42,275 nucleotides of DNA from contig CANKYF010000020.1 in assembly GCA_947487895.1 (NCBI GenBank), forward strand, positions 1 to 42,275. Direction: 5' to 3'. This document shows positions 15,845 through 24,693 of this stretch, in pieces. The translations under genes and the position numbers were made by a program. The notes beneath the pieces were generated by a model that was not told where the DNA came from, did no database searches, and saw nothing but the letters and a program-made list of their open reading frames with translations. Source of the stretch: an uncultured Flavobacteriaceae bacterium. GTDB taxonomy: Bacteria > Bacteroidota > Bacteroidia > Flavobacteriales > Flavobacteriaceae. How positions within the stretch are numbered: the first letter of the stretch is position 1; every line of letters starts with the position of its first letter.

Positions 15845-16039
15845 ATGATAAAAATTATTATCAAAGATGGTGAAAACATTGAACGTGCCTTAAAACGTTA
15901 CAAAAGAAAGCACCGAAACGTAAAAGTGATGCAAAATTTAAGAGAAGGACAGTTTTTCACAAAACCATCTGTTAGAAGACGTCGTGAAATCCAAAAAGCA
16001 TCTTATATTCAAAATTTAAGAGATCAAGAGGAATTTTAA
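15845..16039 (+). CDS. rpsU: 30S ribosomal protein bS21
   Basis: A 64-residue, strongly basic protein with the S21 signature: the start MIKIIIKDGENIERALKRYK and the central TKPSVRRRREIQKASY. In Flavobacterium ribosomes bS21, with bS6 and bS18, holds the anti-Shine-Dalgarno end of 16S rRNA and so reduces SD use. The ATG is preceded by an A-rich stretch (GATACAAAACAAACAT) with no SD. A small hairpin (about 15799-15819, TTTTAGGAAAAGCCTAAGA) and an imperfect -7 box (AAGTTTTG, near 15785) lie upstream, so it probably has its own promoter. It is followed by a strong terminator. Confidence 0.95.
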   Translation: MIKIIIKDGENIERALKRYKRKHRNVKVMQNLREGQFFTKPSVRRRREIQKASYIQNLRDQEEF

Positions 16040-16063
16040 ATCTTTCTTTTGTGAAAAACATAT

Positions 16064-16099
16064 AAAATCCTGTTTACATGAAGTAAACAGGATTTTTTT
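16064..16099 (+). terminator. Rho-independent terminator of rpsU
   Basis: A 14-bp perfect stem (16064-16077 with 16083-16096) with loop ATGAA is followed by a T-run (TTTTTTT including the stem end). It starts 24 bp after the rpsU stop and isolates rpsU from the LysE gene. Confidence 0.88.
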
Positions 16100-16137
16100 A
16101 TTTGTAAGCTTTTTATCGTTTTTGCAACAAAGCATCT

Positions 16138-16761
16138 ATGATACTATTATATCTACTCATAGGATTTTTTGCTGCAACACTAAGTGCTTTGCCTCTTGGA
16201 GCTTCCAACATTGCGGTAATTAACACCACCTTAAAAGAAAATGCCAAACAAGCTTTTAAAATAGCTATTACTGCTGGCATTGCCGAAGTGCTTTTATCAT
16301 ATTATGCTTTAGATTGTAATGTGATTATAAAAGATTTTTTTGATAAAAATCTTTATATTCAGATAACAGTAGCGGTATTGTTATTTGTTATTGGTCTATT
16401 TTTATTTTTCAAAAAGCAGACTAAGAACGAATCGAAAAAAATAAAGTTAACAAAATCAAAATATGCAACTGGATTTCTTTTAGGTATTCTAAACCCTCCT
16501 GTTTTAATATTTTGGGTAATTGCTTTTAGCGTATTAAATAGTAATGACTTTATGCTATCAATACAATCTTCTTTTTCTGTATTATTTCTTTTTTTCTTTG
16601 GTGTATTTTTAGGAAAGATCTTAACGCTATATAGCTACAGTAAAATTAGTGCAATTATTAAGCAAAGATCTAAAAACATCAATTTGCTTGTAAATAAAAT
16701 TACTGGAATACTTTTAATTATTATTGGTGTATTGCAAAGTGTACAACTTTACTTTTCATAA
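16138..16761 (+). CDS. LysE/RhtB-type amino-acid exporter
   Basis: A 207-residue inner-membrane protein with about six hydrophobic segments. The N-terminal segment LIGFFAATLSALPLGASNIAV carries the conserved small/Pro-Gly motif of the LysE superfamily. The middle segment LGILNPPVLIFWVIAF has the expected Asn-Pro pair, and a basic cytoplasmic loop (FKKQTKNESKKIKLTKSK) lies between segments three and four. Family members export amino acids or related small solutes; the substrate is unknown. It has its own short upstream region after the rpsU terminator. Confidence 0.85.
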   Translation: MILLYLLIGFFAATLSALPLGASNIAVINTTLKENAKQAFKIAITAGIAEVLLSYYALDCNVIIKDFFDKNLYIQITVAVLLFVIGLFLFFKKQTKNESKKIKLTKSKYATGFLLGILNPPVLIFWVIAFSVLNSNDFMLSIQSSFSVLFLFFFGVFLGKILTLYSYSKISAIIKQRSKNINLLVNKITGILLIIIGVLQSVQLYFS

Positions 16762-16782
16762 AGTAGTATCTTTATTTACGAT

Positions 16783-17577
16783 TTACAATACAGATATTTT
16801 TACTACTAAACCTTCATTAGCTCTTACATTAAAAACAGTGTCATCTTCAAAAATTAAATATTGCCCTTTTACACCTACCAATTTCCCTGTATAAGATGCT
16901 TCCTTTTTAATATTTAAACTCTTTGGTTTTTCAGGGTATTTACCAACTGGAAAATCTAAGTTCGTTTCTGTATTACTTTCAATAAAATAATCACTTACCT
17001 CATCTGGAATAAAACTTTTTAATTTTTCGCGCCATTCCACCAAATTCACATCTTCAATCTCATTCTTTAACATTTTCCGCCAATTGGTTTTATCAGAGAC
17101 CTGTTCTTTTAAGGCAACTTCAGTAATACCTGCTAGGTAACGGTTAGGTACTTCAACAATTTCTATAGCTTCATGAGCTCCCTGATCTATCCAACGTGTT
17201 GGTACTTGATTTTTTCTGGTTACACCTACTTTTACATTACTAGAATTTGCTAAATACACAATATGCGGTTGTAGTTGCGCTCTTTTTTCAAATTCTAAAT
17301 CACGTTCTTCTATCCCTAAATGTGCTTTACTCAATTCTGGTTTCATCACCCAATCGGCCGCTTGAGGCGCTTCATAAAAGCACTGTTTATCAAAACCCTG
17401 TCTATAAATTGGCTTGTCTAATCCGCAGTGTAAACACTGATACTTAACAAATTGCATAGTAATATTCTTGTTTAGCATCTGGTTCATATTAATAAAATCA
17501 TTTTCAAACACTAAATAATACTGAATAGGGTTTGCAAACTCAGTTTCCATTTTTGTTAAAACACCTTGGTAGAACAT
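16783..17577 (-). CDS. DUF2797-family protein
   Basis: A 264-residue cytoplasmic protein. The first 120 residues hold a putative zinc knuckle (CLHCGLDKPIYRQGFDKQCF, residues about 48-67) in which only three of the usual four Cys are present: the first Cys of the second pair is Asp. A central block (HIVYLANSSNVKVGVTR, then RWIDQGA) resembles the start of a GIY-YIG domain. The C-terminus (YTGKLVGVKGQYLIFED) forms a small beta domain. No function is established for the family as far as I know. It is divergent from the GH3 gene, 42 bp apart. Confidence 0.85.
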   Translation of the reverse strand: MFYQGVLTKMETEFANPIQYYLVFENDFINMNQMLNKNITMQFVKYQCLHCGLDKPIYRQGFDKQCFYEAPQAADWVMKPELSKAHLGIEERDLEFEKRAQLQPHIVYLANSSNVKVGVTRKNQVPTRWIDQGAHEAIEIVEVPNRYLAGITEVALKEQVSDKTNWRKMLKNEIEDVNLVEWREKLKSFIPDEVSDYFIESNTETNLDFPVGKYPEKPKSLNIKKEASYTGKLVGVKGQYLIFEDDTVFNVRANEGLVVKISVL

Positions 17578-17619
17578 GAAAAAAAAATATTATTTTTAAA
17601 AAATAAAGATAGAATAAAT

Positions 17620-19134
17620 ATGCCAATTCCTTTAGTAAATTCTATTGCTTCTTGGTTTCTTAAAAAACGTTTTCATCAAATTGAATTGTTTTTAAAATAC
17701 CCTAACGAAGTACAAGATGAACTGCTGTTAAGTCTTATAGACTTTGCTAAAAACACAGAAATTGGTAAGCTATATGATTTTGCCTCTATTAAAAACTATG
17801 AAACGTTTGCTGAACGTGTTCCAATAAAAAATTACGATGGTTGGCAAGATACTATTGAACGCTCTAGACGAGGAGAAAGCAATATTTTTTGGCCTACACC
17901 TATTAAATGGTTTGCTAAATCTAGTGGCACTACAAGAGCTAAAAGCAAATTTATCCCTGTTAGCGAAGAATCTTTAGAAGATTGCCATTATGCTGCTAGT
18001 AAAGATTTACTATGCATGTATTTAAATAATAACGAGGACTCACAGTTATTTAACGGTAAGAGCTTACGCCTTGGTGGTAGTAAAGAACTTTACAAAGAGA
18101 ATGGTACTGTTTTTGGCGATTTATCTGCAATTCTAATTGATAATATGCCTTTCTGGGCAGAATTTAGCAGCACCCCCAGTAGCAAAGTCTCCTTAATGAG
18201 CGATTGGGAATATAAAATGCAAGCTATTGTAGATGAAACTATAAACGAAAATGTAACTAGTTTAGCTGGCGTTCCATCTTGGATGCTTGTATTATTAAAT
18301 AATGTATTAGAAACTACTGGTAAAGATAGTTTGTTTGATATTTGGCCTAATCTTGAAGTTTATTTTCACGGTGGTGTTAGTTTTACACCCTACAAAGATC
18401 AATACAAAAAGATATTACAAAAAAAGGAGTTTAAGTATTATGAGATTTATAATGCTTCGGAAGGTTTTTTCGCCATTCAAGATCAAAATAATTCCAATGA
18501 ATTATTGTTAATGCTAGATTACGGTATTTTTTATGAATTTGTTCCTATGGATATTTATGCTACTTCAAATGAAAAAGCAATTCCGCTTAGCCAAGTTCAA
18601 TTAGGTGTTAATTATGCTGTAATTATAACTACCAACGCTGGTTTATGGCGTTATAAAATTGGAGATACTGTAAGGTTTACTTCTTTAACACCTTACCGTA
18701 TAAAAATTTCAGGTAGAACTAAACATCACATTAATGTTTTTGGAGAAGAGCTTATTATAGAAAATGCAGAACAAGCCCTTAAAAAAGTTTGCAAACGCAC
18801 TAAAGCTGAAATAGTTGACTTTACAGCTGCCCCCATTTTTATGGTAGATAAAGAAAAAGGAGCTCATGAATGGCTTATTGAATTTAAAACACCTCCAAAA
18901 GATATAGATTACTTCAATGAATTATTTGACAATGCACTCAAAGCTTTAAATTCAGATTACGAAGCTAAGCGCTATAATAATATCACCTTAAATAAACCAA
19001 AAATAAACATTGCAAGACAGCAATTGTTTCATGATTGGTTGAAAGCCAATAACAAATTAGGGGGGCAACATAAAGTACCAAGACTTTCCAATACCCGAGA
19101 TTATATTGATGATTTACTAAGGTTAAATCTGTAA
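17620..19134 (+). CDS. GH3-family acyl-acid-amido synthetase-like protein
   Basis: A 504-residue protein of the GH3 branch of the ANL adenylating enzymes, named from plant enzymes that join carboxylic-acid hormones to amino acids. Adenylation motif I is present as KSSGTTRAKSKFIPV, motif II as YNASEGFF and motif III as GLWRYKIGDTVRF, followed by SGRTKHHINVFGEEL at the hinge to the mobile C-terminal lobe. All ATP-binding motifs look intact, so it is probably active on an unknown acid and amine. I chose ATG 17620 (MPIPLVNSIASWFLKKR); the frame is open back to 17566, but those codons lie in the intergenic promoter space shared with DUF2797. Confidence 0.88.
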   Translation: MPIPLVNSIASWFLKKRFHQIELFLKYPNEVQDELLLSLIDFAKNTEIGKLYDFASIKNYETFAERVPIKNYDGWQDTIERSRRGESNIFWPTPIKWFAKSSGTTRAKSKFIPVSEESLEDCHYAASKDLLCMYLNNNEDSQLFNGKSLRLGGSKELYKENGTVFGDLSAILIDNMPFWAEFSSTPSSKVSLMSDWEYKMQAIVDETINENVTSLAGVPSWMLVLLNNVLETTGKDSLFDIWPNLEVYFHGGVSFTPYKDQYKKILQKKEFKYYEIYNASEGFFAIQDQNNSNELLLMLDYGIFYEFVPMDIYATSNEKAIPLSQVQLGVNYAVIITTNAGLWRYKIGDTVRFTSLTPYRIKISGRTKHHINVFGEELIIENAEQALKKVCKRTKAEIVDFTAAPIFMVDKEKGAHEWLIEFKTPPKDIDYFNELFDNALKALNSDYEAKRYNNITLNKPKINIARQQLFHDWLKANNKLGGQHKVPRLSNTRDYIDDLLRLNL

Positions 19135-19261
19135 AACGTTTATTAAATAGCAGTTAATATCAATTAACGAATTAAATGGCTATTTATCTAAAAAATTAGG
19201 GCTTATTTTTTCTTAGCATCTATCTTTAAATTCTAATTAATCCTAATAAACCCTCAAAAAA

Positions 19262-20881
19262 ATGAAAGCTAAGTTTTTAATTATCTTTTGTTTAGCTGCA
19301 AATGTCATAATAGCTCAGACTTCAATTGCTGCAAATAAAACCAATAATACGTATCATTCATCAAAAACCTCAACAGAAACACCTGTTGAAGTAAAATCTA
19401 ACGGTTATGATTTTGAAGTTACTGATACTGGTGTTAATTCAAAATATTCTGAATTTGGATCTGGTTTCTTTAGAGATAAACTAATCATGGTGTCTTCTAA
19501 AAAAATGGGAGGTTTAGGAAAAATAGACCCTAACACGCAAGAAGGTTATAAAAACATATTTTGTTTAGACGTTGCTAATAGCGGTAAATTGAGTGCTCCT
19601 CTTCTGTTTTCAAGAATATTAAACACCAATGGTAGTGAAGGTCAATTATCTTTTACACCAGATCAAAAAACAGTTTATTATACAAGAAGTTCTAAATCTA
19701 ATTCTCTTGAATACAAATTATATAGAGCTACCCTTCAAGAAAACTCTCATGGAAATTGGATTAAAAATGAGTTGGTAAACATAAACTCAGATGGCGCTTC
19801 TATTGAAACACCATATTTAAGCAAAGATGGTAACAAGTTATATTTTGCATCCAATATGAAAGGTGCTATAGGAGGTTATGATATTTTTGTTTCTGAAATT
19901 AATGAAGATGGCACCCTTAGCGCTCCTAAAAATTTAGGACATAGTATTAACTCAACTTCTGATGAAAAATACCCTTCTCTTTCTGTAGATGGGAAACAGC
20001 TTTTCTTTTCTTCTAAAGGTCATAATGAAAACCTTGGCGGATATGACGTTTTCATGAGTAAGATTAAAAACGATGATAGTTATAAAGCTCCAAGAAATTT
20101 AGGGAATACTTTGAACACAAGTCATGATGAAGTTGCTTTCTTTTTTGCAACAGAAAATCAAGGTTATGTATCATCTAATAAACCTCAAGGAAAAGGAGGC
20201 TATGATATTTACAGTGCTATTAATCGTGAAGTCATTCAGGTGCTAGATGGAACTATTCAAGATTTAGAAACCAAAATTAAATTACCAAATACGCTTGTTA
20301 TTTTATTAGATGAAGATAATAATGAAATTGACCGACAAAAAACAGATGAAGATGGCGTTTTTACATTCGATCATATAACGCCTCTAGAAAAATATACAGT
20401 TCGTACTGAAAAGGATGGATTTGAAAATGGAAGTTTTGAGTTCTTAGCTGATAAAGGACATGAAACTGTTTACACCAAAGACTTCAACCTTAAAACTACA
20501 GCTCCTGTTATTGAAGAGGTAAATGATAAACTTCAAATTGTATTAGAAAATATTTATTTCGATTATGGTAAGTACAGCATTAAAGAAGAATCTACTATTT
20601 CTTTAACTAAAATTGTAAAGGTTTTAAATGATAATCCTGAAATGAAATTAAATATCAATGCACACACAGATATTAGAGGAAACAATGCTTATAACTACAA
20701 ACTATCTAATAAAAGAGCTGCGTCTGCTTTAAAGTACTTGTCCAATTCTGGAATAGACAAAGACCGATTAGTTTCTAAAGGTTTTGGTGAAACCGAACCA
20801 TTAATTGACTGTACATCTAAATCTTGTTCAGATGGTGATCATCAAACTAATAGACGTATTGAATTTGTAATTGTTGATTAG
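19262..20881 (+). CDS. OmpA-family protein with PD40 propeller repeats (PorE-like)
   Basis: A 539-residue exported protein with a signal peptide (about 1-19, ending VIIAQ). Residues about 60-320 carry WD40-like PD40 repeats (TPYLSKDGNKLYFASN, YPSLSVDGKQLFFSSK, GGYDIFVSE, GGYDVFMSK). A CarboxypepD_reg-like domain follows (about 325-410, PNTLVILLDEDNNEIDRQKT) and then an OmpA peptidoglycan-binding domain (about 425-539, NIYFDYGKYSIKEES, NAHTDIRGNNAYNYKLSNKR, TNRRIEFVI). This order matches the C-terminal part of PorE of the type IX secretion system, but the TPR region of PorE is absent. It probably links an outer-membrane complex to peptidoglycan. Confidence 0.85.
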   Translation: MKAKFLIIFCLAANVIIAQTSIAANKTNNTYHSSKTSTETPVEVKSNGYDFEVTDTGVNSKYSEFGSGFFRDKLIMVSSKKMGGLGKIDPNTQEGYKNIFCLDVANSGKLSAPLLFSRILNTNGSEGQLSFTPDQKTVYYTRSSKSNSLEYKLYRATLQENSHGNWIKNELVNINSDGASIETPYLSKDGNKLYFASNMKGAIGGYDIFVSEINEDGTLSAPKNLGHSINSTSDEKYPSLSVDGKQLFFSSKGHNENLGGYDVFMSKIKNDDSYKAPRNLGNTLNTSHDEVAFFFATENQGYVSSNKPQGKGGYDIYSAINREVIQVLDGTIQDLETKIKLPNTLVILLDEDNNEIDRQKTDEDGVFTFDHITPLEKYTVRTEKDGFENGSFEFLADKGHETVYTKDFNLKTTAPVIEEVNDKLQIVLENIYFDYGKYSIKEESTISLTKIVKVLNDNPEMKLNINAHTDIRGNNAYNYKLSNKRAASALKYLSNSGIDKDRLVSKGFGETEPLIDCTSKSCSDGDHQTNRRIEFVIVD

Positions 20882-21064
20882 GTTTTAAATCTCGACTAAA
20901 TACAACGCTAAAAGTTTTTAAACGAGTATTTCGTCTTATCATCTAAAAGGAATTAAAACGCTTTGTAACAGTTGTAAATAAAACTACTTTTACACCAGTA
21001 TTAAACAAAATATGAGAAATAAATATTCATAATGTTTATTATTAATTAAAACATCCATATAAAC

Positions 21065-21093
21065 AAAAAACCACGCTGTAAGCGTGGTTTTTT
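21065..21093. terminator. Bidirectional terminator between ompA-like gene and clpX
   Basis: CCACGCT and AGCGTGG (21071-21077, 21081-21087) form a 7-bp GC-rich stem with loop GTA, flanked by A6 on the left and T6 on the right. Both convergent genes (ends at 20881 and 21116) can use it. The remainder of 20882-21064 shows nothing recognisable. Confidence 0.85.
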
Positions 21094-21115
21094 AATATAT
21101 AAGATTTTCTCTTCC

Positions 21116-22348
21116 TTAAGAAACCGCTTTAAGTTTCTTTAAAGTTGTTTTTGTTAATTTATCTTCAGCGTATGTTTTTGTAACATTCAATTTCTTTTCA
21201 TCAGAACTTGGCAATTCAAACATAGCATCTGTTAAAATCTCTTCACATAAAGAACGTAATCCTCTAGCGCCTAACTTATACTCGATAGCCTTATCTACTA
21301 TAAACTCTAAAGCGCCATCTGTAATAGTGAATTCTATTTCATCCATAGCAAATAATTTCTTGTATTGCTTGATGATGGCATTCTTTGGTTCTGTTAATAT
21401 AGCTCTTAACGTATTAGCATCTAACGGATCCATGTGTGTTAACACTGGTAAACGACCAATAATTTCAGGAATTAAACCAAAGTCTTTTAAATCTTTTGGA
21501 ATGATATATTGTAACAAATTATCCTGATCTATCTTCTCATCAGATTTAGAAGCACTATAACCAACTGCCTGCATATTTAAACGCTTGGTAATCACGCGCT
21601 CTATACCATCAAATGCTCCTCCAGCTATAAATAAAATGTTCTCTGTATTAACTTCAATAAATTTTTGATCTGGATGTTTTCTTCCTCCTTTAGGCGGAAC
21701 ATTTACAACTGTTCCCTCTAAAAGCTTCAATAATGCTTGCTGTACACCTTCACCAGAAACATCTCTAGTTATTGATGGGTTATCACTTTTACGAGCAATT
21801 TTATCGATTTCATCAATAAAAACAATGCCTTTTTCAGCTTTTTCTAGATTATAATCTGCTGCCTGAAGTAAACGTGTTAAAATGCTCTCTACATCTTCAC
21901 CTACATATCCCGCTTCTGTTAAAACAGTTGCATCCACAATAGCTAATGGTACATTTAACATTCTAGCAATTGTTTTTGCCATTAATGTTTTACCTGTACC
22001 TGTTTGCCCCACCATAACAATATTGCTTTTTTGAATTTCAATATCATCTTGAGAAGGTGGCTGTAATAAACGTTTATAATGATTATATACAGCAACAGAC
22101 ATCACCTTTTTGGTCATACCTTGCCCTATGATATACTCATCTAAAAACTCTTTTATTTGCTGTGGTTTGCGAAGTTTTAATTCAGCCGATAAATCATTAC
22201 TTTCATTTTGCTTAGATTCTTCTAACACAATACCATGTGCCTGCTCTATACATCTGTCACAGATATGAGCATCTAAGCCTGCTATTAATAAATTAGTTTC
22301 GGGCTTTTTCCTACCACAAAACGAACATTCTAACTCTTCTTTTGCCAT
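21116..22348 (-). CDS. clpX: ATP-dependent Clp protease ATP-binding subunit ClpX
   Basis: A 410-residue AAA+ unfoldase that threads tagged proteins into ClpP. The N-terminal C4 zinc domain is complete (CSFCGRKKP ... CDRCIEQA). Walker A GQTGTGKT, the pore loop GYVGED, Walker [11 protein letters not shown] and the [19 protein letters not shown] segment follow in order. An arginine-finger/sensor region ([23 protein letters not shown]) closes the module. The ClpP-docking IGF-type loop region ([12 protein letters not shown]) is present in its usual place. It lies 75 bp downstream of clpP in the same direction, probably in one transcript. Confidence 0.97.
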   Translation of the reverse strand: MAKEELECSFCGRKKPETNLLIAGLDAHICDRCIEQAHGIVLEESKQNESNDLSAELKLRKPQQIKEFLDEYIIGQGMTKKVMSVAVYNHYKRLLQPPSQDDIEIQKSNIVMVGQTGTGKTLMAKTIARMLNVPLAIVDATVLTEAGYVGEDVESILTRLLQAADYNLEKAEKGIVFIDEIDKIARKSDNPSITRDVSGEGVQQALLKLLEGTVVNVPPKGGRKHPDQKFIEVNTENILFIAGGAFDGIERVITKRLNMQAVGYSASKSDEKIDQDNLLQYIIPKDLKDFGLIPEIIGRLPVLTHMDPLDANTLRAILTEPKNAIIKQYKKLFAMDEIEFTITDGALEFIVDKAIEYKLGARGLRSLCEEILTDAMFELPSSDEKKLNVTKTYAEDKLTKTTLKKLKAVS

Positions 22349-22423
22349 TAATCGTTATCAGTTTTGAGTAATATTAATTGCTAACTTTTGGTTAACAGTT
22401 AATTAAAATTACAAATTTTTATT

Positions 22424-23098
22424 TTAATCTCGTGTTAAAATCTCATCTATCATACCATATTCCTTCGCTTTGTCTGCTTTCATCCAGTAATCTCTATCAC
22501 TATCTTCATATACTTTGTCGTAATCTTGACCTGAGTGCTTACTTATAATTTTATAAAGCTCCTCTTTTAAGATTAAAATCTCTCTAGCTGTAATTTCAAT
22601 ATCACTAGCCTGTCCTTGAGCCCCTCCTAAAGGTTGGTGAATCATTACTCTAGAATGTGGTAAGCCACTGCGTTTACCTTTTGTACCTGCACATAACAAA
22701 ACGGCACCCATAGAAGCTGCCATACCTGTACAAATTGTCGCCACATCTGGCTTTATAAATTGCATAGTATCATAGATACCTAAACCGGCATAAACACTTC
22801 CTCCTGGTGAGTTTATATAAATTTGTATGTCTTTATTAGGGTCTGTACTTTCTAAAAATAATAACTGTGCTTGAATGATATTAGCTACTTGATCATTAAT
22901 TCCCGTACCCATAAAAATGATTCTATCCATCATTAAACGTGAGAACACGTCAAAGATTGCGATATTCATTTGTCGTTCCTCGATAATATTGGGAGTAAGG
23001 TTGGTTGGATACATACTACTCATTATTTTATTATAGTATGTACTACTAATACCTTGATCTTTTATAGCGAATTTTTCAAATTCTTTTGCGTAATCCAT
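22424..23098 (-). CDS. clpP: ATP-dependent Clp protease proteolytic subunit ClpP
   Basis: A 224-residue serine peptidase that forms the double-heptamer chamber. The catalytic triad is S129 ([11 protein letters not shown]), H154 ([11 protein letters not shown]) and D203 (EDSDRDYWM). Oligomer and strand motifs are intact ([29 protein letters not shown]). The N-terminus has about 30 extra residues before the mature-like region, which may be a propeptide. It is followed by clpX and preceded by tig, from which it is separated by a strong terminator, so it must start transcription in the 137-bp gap where a TTGAT-N4-ATCAA palindrome lies. Confidence 0.97.
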   Translation of the reverse strand: MDYAKEFEKFAIKDQGISSTYYNKIMSSMYPTNLTPNIIEERQMNIAIFDVFSRLMMDRIIFMGTGINDQVANIIQAQLLFLESTDPNKDIQIYINSPGGSVYAGLGIYDTMQFIKPDVATICTGMAASMGAVLLCAGTKGKRSGLPHSRVMIHQPLGGAQGQASDIEITAREILILKEELYKIISKHSGQDYDKVYEDSDRDYWMKADKAKEYGMIDEILTRD

Positions 23099-23120
23099 AG
23101 TCGTTTTTTGAGGTTAAACT

Positions 23121-23136
23121 CTTGATTTACATCAAG
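23121..23136. promoter_or_regulatory. FNR-like palindrome in the clpP upstream region
   Basis: CTTGATTTACATCAAG is a perfect 6-bp inverted repeat with a 4-nt centre and contains TTGAT-N4-ATCAA, the FNR/Crp-type consensus. It is 23 bp before the clpP ATG, so it would lie in the mRNA leader or block the polymerase. A plausible but weak promoter lies just upstream on the minus strand (TTTG, 17 nt, TATCTTGA). Confidence 0.4.
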
Positions 23137-23177
23137 ATAAAATTAATATCTCTTTTCAAAGAGTCTTTCATTTGAAT

Positions 23178-23211
23178 AAAAAACGCTTAAATCTTATTGA
23201 TTTAAGCGTTT
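23178..23211 (-). terminator. Rho-independent terminator of tig
   Basis: A 13-bp perfect stem (23181-23193 with 23199-23211, loop TTATT) starts 24 bp after the tig stop. On the minus strand it ends in a T-run (plus-strand A-run at 23178-23183). It separates tig from clpP. Confidence 0.85.
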
Positions 23212-23235
23212 AAATATAATGAATTATTCCATTAT

Positions 23236-24564
23236 TTATTTATCTCCGTATACTTCTTTAACAAAGTTTTCGTAACTCAATTCTTTAACCTTGATATTCG
23301 CTTTTTCTTTGTAAACCTCTAATAATTTCTGGCTTATTAGTTGTTCTGAGATTCTTCTAGCTTCATCTTGATTAGATAATACTCGAGCTGCAATACCATC
23401 TAATTCTTCATCTGAAGGATTCATTTGTCCGAATTGAGCCATTTGAGCTTTAATCATTTCTTTTGAATGATCTTTAATGTCATCCATTGTTACTTTAATC
23501 TCATTTTCCTCAATTAACTTACCTTCAATTAATTGGTAACGTAAACTCTTTTCAGACTTCTCGTATTCTTCTTTAGCTTCAGTATCATCTAATTGCTTCT
23601 CTCCTGCTGTTTGTAACCATTTGGTTAAAAACTCTGCTGGTAAATCAAATTTAGTACTATCAACTAAATATTCTGTAACATCATTTAAGAATTTTTGATC
23701 TGCTTGTTGCGAAAATTGCTTTTCAGCGTCTTCTTTAATTTTATCTTTTAATTCTGTTACTGTTTTTACAGTATCTTTTCCGAACAACTGATCGAATAAA
23801 TCTTGATCTAAATCTGCTAATTCACGCTTATTGATTTCAGAAACTGTAAAAGTTACTTCAATATCTAAACCATGAACATCATCATGACCTAATTTTAATG
23901 CGTGTATTAACTCATGCTCATCACTGTAAAGACCTTTAGTTTTTAACGTAATTACATCTCCTGCTTTTGCTCCAATAAATTTCTTCTCTGTAGCTTTTCC
24001 TTTAAACTTATCTAAAGTAATAGTAACAGTGTTATCTATTTCTTTTTCTTCGTTTTTGAAAGCTCCTGTAATTTCGCTGTCTTTCTCTATAGCTTCTTGA
24101 GACACTAATTTTCCGTATTGTTTTTGAATACGTTCAATTTGCTCATCAATCATCTTATCATCTGCAACAATACTATATTTAGTAATTGCTTTTTTACCTT
24201 TTAACTTCACATCAAACTCTGGCGCTAAACCTAATTCAAATTCAAAAGAAAAAGCTTCAGAATCCCAATCTATATCATCTTGTGGCTTTGGTAACGGTTG
24301 CCCTAAAACATCTAACTTCTCTTCAGTTAAATATTTGTTTAAAGCATCTTGAAGTAATTTATTAACCTCATCTACTAAAACGGCTTTTCCGTATTGCTTT
24401 TTTACCATTCCCATTGGCACATGTCCTTTTCTAAAACCTGGAATGTTAGCCGTTTTACGGTAATCTGATAATATTTTCTCTACTTTATCGCTATAATCTT
24501 CTTTAGCAATATCTACTTTCACTACCGCATTTAATGCATCAACGTTTTCTCTTGTAATGTTCAT
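23236..24564 (-). CDS. tig: Trigger factor
   Basis: A 442-residue ribosome-associated chaperone and peptidyl-prolyl isomerase. The ribosome-binding tail signature is clear at residues about 41-49 (GFRKGHVPM, the counterpart of the GFRxGxxP motif). The FKBP-type domain region (about 150-245) is divergent, as usual in Bacteroidetes: VTITLDKFKGKATEKKFIGA is present but the classic FKBP active-site residues are not obvious. The C-terminal arm region follows to LSYENFVKEVYGDK. It has a consensus promoter, a roughly 120-nt leader with consecutive hairpins and its own terminator. Confidence 0.95.
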   Translation of the reverse strand: MNITRENVDALNAVVKVDIAKEDYSDKVEKILSDYRKTANIPGFRKGHVPMGMVKKQYGKAVLVDEVNKLLQDALNKYLTEEKLDVLGQPLPKPQDDIDWDSEAFSFEFELGLAPEFDVKLKGKKAITKYSIVADDKMIDEQIERIQKQYGKLVSQEAIEKDSEITGAFKNEEKEIDNTVTITLDKFKGKATEKKFIGAKAGDVITLKTKGLYSDEHELIHALKLGHDDVHGLDIEVTFTVSEINKRELADLDQDLFDQLFGKDTVKTVTELKDKIKEDAEKQFSQQADQKFLNDVTEYLVDSTKFDLPAEFLTKWLQTAGEKQLDDTEAKEEYEKSEKSLRYQLIEGKLIEENEIKVTMDDIKDHSKEMIKAQMAQFGQMNPSDEELDGIAARVLSNQDEARRISEQLISQKLLEVYKEKANIKVKELSYENFVKEVYGDK

Positions 24565-24606
24565 TTTTAAAATGATATATAGCCCTAAGGCAATTAACAG
24601 TTTTTA

Positions 24607-24630
24607 GATTCCCACCTCCATGGGAATGAC
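24607..24630. repeat. Hairpin repeat in the tig leader
   Basis: GATTCCCACCTCCATGGGAA followed by TGAC. The arms ATTCCCA and TGGGAAT pair around CCTCCA or nearby bases. It is of the GATTCC...GGAATGAC class found between genes in flavobacteria; the hairpin at 37036-37055 has a similar frame. Here it is transcribed as part of the tig leader. Confidence 0.6.
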
Positions 24631-24644
24631 AATTTCAATTGAAA

Positions 24645-24667
24645 CTTAGAGACTTAAACTCTCTAAG
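24645..24667. promoter_or_regulatory. 8-bp stem-loop in the tig leader
   Basis: CTTAGAGA (24645-24652) pairs perfectly with TCTCTAAG (24660-24667) around a 7-nt loop. It abuts a 12-bp palindrome TTTCAATTGAAA (24633-24644), so three consecutive structures fill the tig leader. On the plus strand it is followed by a T-run and looks like a terminator, but no plus-strand gene precedes it. Confidence 0.5.
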
Positions 24668-24693
24668 AGTTTTTCATGACCAAAATCGGGATG

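Noticed and set aside
17566-17619. Upstream extension of the GH3 gene
   Set aside because: It overlaps the first codons of the divergent DUF2797 gene and AT-rich spacer; the family-like start MPIPLVNS is at 17620.
24645-24672. Plus-strand terminator
   Set aside because: No plus-strand gene ends here; the stem is in the leader of tig and is treated as a leader structure.
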